This document shows positions 61,272 through 64,000 of a DNA stretch of 64,000 bases, piece by piece. Source of the DNA: Streptomyces sp. NBC_00414 (GTDB taxonomy: Bacteria > Actinomycetota > Actinomycetes > Streptomycetales > Streptomycetaceae); assembly GCF_036038375.1 (NCBI RefSeq), contig NZ_CP107935.1:1426001-1490000 (forward strand), written 5' to 3'. Position 1 is the stretch's first letter; each line of letters opens with the position of its first letter. Under the pieces are notes generated by a model, which saw only the letters and a program-made list of their open reading frames with translations, made no database searches and was not told the DNA's origin. The position numbers were made by a program, and so were the translations under genes.

Positions 61272-62588
61272 ATGCGCAGAACCCGAGCCGCGGCCGCGAG
61301 CGCGGTCACTGTCTCCATGCTGGCCGCCGTGACCGCCTGCGGCGGTGGCTCGTCGACGGACGGCGGGTCCAACGACTCGCCGAAGACGCTCACCTACTGG
61401 GCCTCCAACCAGGGCCCGAGCATCGAGGCCGACAAGAAGATCCTCACCCCCGAACTGAAGAAGTTCGAGAAGCAGACCGGCATCAAGGTCAAGCTGGAGG
61501 TCGTTCCCTGGTCCGATCTCCTCAACCGCATCCTCGCCGCGACCACCTCGGGCCAGGGCCCGGACGTCCTCAACATAGGCAACACCTGGTCCGCCTCGCT
61601 CCAGGCGACGGGGGCCCTGCTGCCCTGGGACGCCAAGAACTTCGGCACGATCGGCGGCAAGGACCGGTTCGTCGAGTCCGCGCTCGGCTCGGCGGGTGAG
61701 GCCGGTACCGACCCGGCGGCGGTCCCGCTGTACTCGATGGCGTACGCCCTCTACTACAACAAGAAGATGTTCGAGGACGCGGGGATCTCCGGACCGCCCG
61801 CCACCTGGGACGAGCTGGTCGCCGACGGGAAGAAGATCTCCAAGGACGACAAGTGGGCGCTGGGCGCCGAGGGTGCGAACCTCTCGGAGAACATCCACCA
61901 CGTCTTCGTCTTCGCCAAGCAGCACGGTGCCGACTTCTTCGACGCCGAAGGCAAGCCCGACTTCACCTCCGACGGGGCCGTGGCGGCGGTCAAGCAGTAC
62001 GTCGACCTGATGGGCAAGGACAAGGTCATCGCGCCCGGCAACGCCGAGTACGCGCAGAACCAGTCCCTCCAGGACTTCGCCAAGGACAAGACGGCGATGG
62101 TGCTGTGGCAGACGGCGGCGAGCACGCTCAAGGCCCACGGCATGAGCGACGACGAGTGGGGTGTCGCGCCGGTGCCGGTCCAGTCCGGCGCTCCGGGCGC
62201 CGACACGGCCGTCAACTCGATGGTGGCGGGCATCAACATGGCCGTCTTCAAGAACACCGACAACATCGACGGCGCCCGGAAGTTCGTGAAGTTCATGACG
62301 AGCGACGCCGAGCAGAAGCTGCTCAACAAGACCTACGGGTCCATCCCGCCGGTCAAGGCGGCCCAGGAGGACCCCGCCTTCAACACGCCCGCCCTGAAGG
62401 TCATCCGGGACACCCTCTCCAAGAGCGCGGCCCCGCTGCCGCAGGTGGCCAACGAGTCGCAGTTCGAGACCGCGGTCGGCACGGCGGTGAAGGAGCTCTT
62501 CGCGGAGGCGGCGGCCGGCCGGCCGGTGACCACGGCCTCGGTCAAGGAGAAGCTCGACGAGGCCCAGCAGCAGATGCCGAAGAAGTGA
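61272..62588 (+). CDS. ABC transporter sugar-binding lipoprotein
   Basis: A 438-residue extracellular solute-binding protein of family 1 (maltose/xylose/cellobiose type). The lipoprotein signal (SAVTVSMLAAVTACGGG) puts the lipid Cys at residue 23. The region TLTYWASNQGPSIEADKK and GQGPDVLNIGNTW are typical of the family. It is anchored outside the cell and delivers sugar to the two permeases. AGGAAGG lies 14 nt before the ATG. It is the first gene of the operon, divergent from the ROK repressor. The substrate cannot be read from sequence. Confidence 0.93.
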   Translation: MRRTRAAAASAVTVSMLAAVTACGGGSSTDGGSNDSPKTLTYWASNQGPSIEADKKILTPELKKFEKQTGIKVKLEVVPWSDLLNRILAATTSGQGPDVLNIGNTWSASLQATGALLPWDAKNFGTIGGKDRFVESALGSAGEAGTDPAAVPLYSMAYALYYNKKMFEDAGISGPPATWDELVADGKKISKDDKWALGAEGANLSENIHHVFVFAKQHGADFFDAEGKPDFTSDGAVAAVKQYVDLMGKDKVIAPGNAEYAQNQSLQDFAKDKTAMVLWQTAASTLKAHGMSDDEWGVAPVPVQSGAPGADTAVNSMVAGINMAVFKNTDNIDGARKFVKFMTSDAEQKLLNKTYGSIPPVKAAQEDPAFNTPALKVIRDTLSKSAAPLPQVANESQFETAVGTAVKELFAEAAAGRPVTTASVKEKLDEAQQQMPKK

Positions 62589-62595
62589 GCGCTCG

Positions 62596-63585
62596 ATGAC
62601 CGTGACCGCACAGCCCGCGGTCGGGAAGGAAGCACCGCCCGGTGCGCCGGCGCCTGCCCCGCGCCGCCGCCCCGGGCGGGTACGCCGGATAGCCCTGCCG
62701 TATCTGCTCCTGCTGCCCGCCCTGCTCCTCGAACTCCTCGTCCACCTCGTGCCGATGGTGATCGGCATCGTCATGAGCTTCAAGGAGCTCACCCAGTTCT
62801 ACATCCGCGACTGGGGCGCCGCGCCCTGGGCGGGCTTCGACAACTACAGCCTGTCCGTCGACTTCGACGCGCCCATCGGCAAGGCGCTGCTCCACTCGTT
62901 CTTCGTCACCTGCGCGTTCACCGTGCTCTCCGTCGGTCTGTGCTGGCTGCTCGGCACGACGGCCGCGGTGTACATGCAGGAGAACTTCCGCGGCCGAGGT
63001 TTCCTGCGTGCCGTGTTCCTCGTCCCGTACGCGCTTCCGGTGTACGCGGCCGTCATCACCTGGGCATTCATGTTCCAGCGGGACAACGGCCTGGTGAACC
63101 ACGTGCTGCACGACCAGTTGGGCCTCACCGACAGCCCGTCGTTCTGGCTCATCGGCGACAACAGCTTCGTCGCGCTGCTCGTCGTGTCGGTGTGGAAGGG
63201 CTGGCCGTTCGCCTTCCTCATCGTGATGGCGGGCCTGCAGAACATCCCCAAGGAGCTGTACGAGGCGGCGGCGATCGACGGGGCCGGGATGATCCAGCAG
63301 CTGCGCCGCATCACGATGCCGTCGCTGCGCCCGGTCAACCAGGTGCTGGTCCTCGTGCTCTTCCTGTGGACGTTCAACGACTTCAACACGCCGTACGTGC
63401 TCTTCGGGAAAGCGGCGCCGGAAGCCGCCGATCTGATCTCGATCCACATCTACCAGTCGTCGTTCGTGACGTGGAACTTCGGGACAGGATCCGCGATGTC
63501 CGTGCTGCTTCTGCTGTTCCTGCTGGTGGTGACGGGTGTCTATCTCATCCTCACCTCACGCGGACGGAGGGGCGCCGATGCCTGA
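62596..63585 (+). CDS. Sugar ABC transporter permease (MalF-type)
   Basis: A 329-residue permease with six hydrophobic segments. The EAA loop that contacts the ATPase is LYEAAAIDGAGMIQQLRRIT. It starts 7 bp after the binding-protein gene and its stop overlaps the next start by 8 bp. No ATPase gene is in view; Streptomyces often share one MsiK-type ATPase. Confidence 0.93.
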   Translation: MTVTAQPAVGKEAPPGAPAPAPRRRPGRVRRIALPYLLLLPALLLELLVHLVPMVIGIVMSFKELTQFYIRDWGAAPWAGFDNYSLSVDFDAPIGKALLHSFFVTCAFTVLSVGLCWLLGTTAAVYMQENFRGRGFLRAVFLVPYALPVYAAVITWAFMFQRDNGLVNHVLHDQLGLTDSPSFWLIGDNSFVALLVVSVWKGWPFAFLIVMAGLQNIPKELYEAAAIDGAGMIQQLRRITMPSLRPVNQVLVLVLFLWTFNDFNTPYVLFGKAAPEAADLISIHIYQSSFVTWNFGTGSAMSVLLLLFLLVVTGVYLILTSRGRRGADA

Positions 63586-64000
63586 GCGCACCGCTTCGAG
63601 TTCGGTTGTCCGTCCGCGGGTGCGTCGTGGCCGGTCGGGCAGTTCCCCGCGCCCCGTTGGCGCGCTGCCGTCGCGGCGGTCGCCCATGGCCGCGCCCCGG
63701 TCCTTCGTCTGGTCGCGACGGATCTTCCTCACGCTGCTCACCGGGTTCGTCCTGCTGCCGGTGTACGTGATGCTGTCCAGCTCGCTGAAGCCGCTGGAGG
63801 ACGTGTCCGGCGAGTTCCGCTGGGTGCCCAGCGGGCTGACGATCCGCCCCTACATCGACATCTGGTCAACCGTTCCGCTGGCGAAGTACTTCGTCAACTC
63901 GCTGATCGTGGCGGGTGCGGCGACGGTCCTGTCGGTGGTGATCGCGATCTTCGCGGCGTACGGGGTGAGCCGCTACCGCTTCCGCGGGAAGCGCCTGTTC
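63578..64000 (+). CDS. Sugar ABC transporter permease (MalG-type), 3' end beyond window
   Basis: 141 codons visible. The first hydrophobic segment (IFLTLLTGFVLLPVYVMLSS) and the following SLKPLEDVSGEFRWVPSGLT are typical of MalG-type permeases. An unusual basic N-terminal tail of about 40 residues is encoded largely by a copy of the dispersed repeat at 63614-63665. GGAGGGG precedes the ATG at 63578, which overlaps the preceding gene; an ATG at 63686 would remove the tail but has no ribosome binding site. Confidence 0.88.
   Translation, partial: MPERTASSSVVRPRVRRGRSGSSPRPVGALPSRRSPMAAPRSFVWSRRIFLTLLTGFVLLPVYVMLSSSLKPLEDVSGEFRWVPSGLTIRPYIDIWSTVPLAKYFVNSLIVAGAATVLSVVIAIFAAYGVSRYRFRGKRLF
63614..63665. 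repeat. Copy of the dispersed GC-rich repeat inside a permease gene
   Basis: CCGCGGGTGCGTCGTGG followed by GGGCAGTTCCCCGCGCCCC matches the units at 31113 and 43791. It is read in frame as an Arg/Ser-rich tail before the first membrane segment. Confidence 0.75.

Overview
The window is high-GC DNA with long, densely packed genes, GTG and ATG starts behind AAGGAG-type ribosome binding sites, and strong third-position G/C bias. Several families are typical of Streptomyces: a conservon (CvnABCD plus P450), DUF4235, a LAL-type LuxR regulator, a CebR box, TTA-codon (bldA) use and a dispersed GC-rich repeat. It is almost certainly chromosomal DNA of a Streptomyces or close relative. I see no tRNA, rRNA or CRISPR array.

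Layout. 1-12.8 kb: a sigma-like/zinc-finger gene cut by the left edge, an SLC13/ArsB-type permease, a secreted GH9 cellulase behind a perfect CebR operator, an AraC/PhyH/HAD/2-hydroxyacid dehydrogenase group, a LAL regulator and an alpha/beta hydrolase. 13-21.7 kb: a GH114 lipoprotein, flavoprotein, DUF1348 protein with divergent TetR and twin operators, aldehyde dehydrogenase, F420-type oxidoreductase, CDF transporter, glutathionyl-hydroquinone-reductase-like protein, peroxiredoxin and VOC protein. 22-27.5 kb: a terpene cyclase convergent with a five-gene conservon operon (CvnA-B-C-D and a CYP157-like P450 that lacks the ExxR arginine).

27.8-39.5 kb is the most unusual part. One minus-strand operon encodes a fatty-acyl-AMP ligase, an ACP-KS-AT-ACP-TE polyketide synthase, a secreted antigen-85-type esterase and a crotonyl-CoA carboxylase/reductase. 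An exporter and a PucR-type regulator diverge from it. The architecture copies the mycobacterial mycolate-condensing set (FadD32, Pks13, Ag85), with CCR in place of the acyl-CoA carboxylase. My inference is that it makes an alpha-alkyl beta-keto lipid and may transfer it outside the cell.

39.5-44.5 kb: a DUF1304-TetR pair behind a double palindromic operator, a GlxA-type regulator divergent from an oxidoreductase, and a STAS protein. 44.5-50.8 kb: an EF-Tu gene and a TetM-like ribosomal-protection GTPase, once divergent neighbours, now separated by three IS elements (two identical 1,036-bp copies in inverted orientation around an 852-bp IS). 51-64 kb: DUF4230 and VanZ proteins, a secreted GH16 glucanase with a ricin-type lectin domain, a lipoprotein/I36-inhibitor pair, a PHP-domain protein, HAD, SDR, a ROK repressor and a divergent sugar ABC transporter that runs off the right edge.

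Carbohydrate use is a recurring theme (GH9, GH114, GH16, ABC importer, CebR and ROK control). Lipid and terpenoid specialised metabolism occupies the centre.
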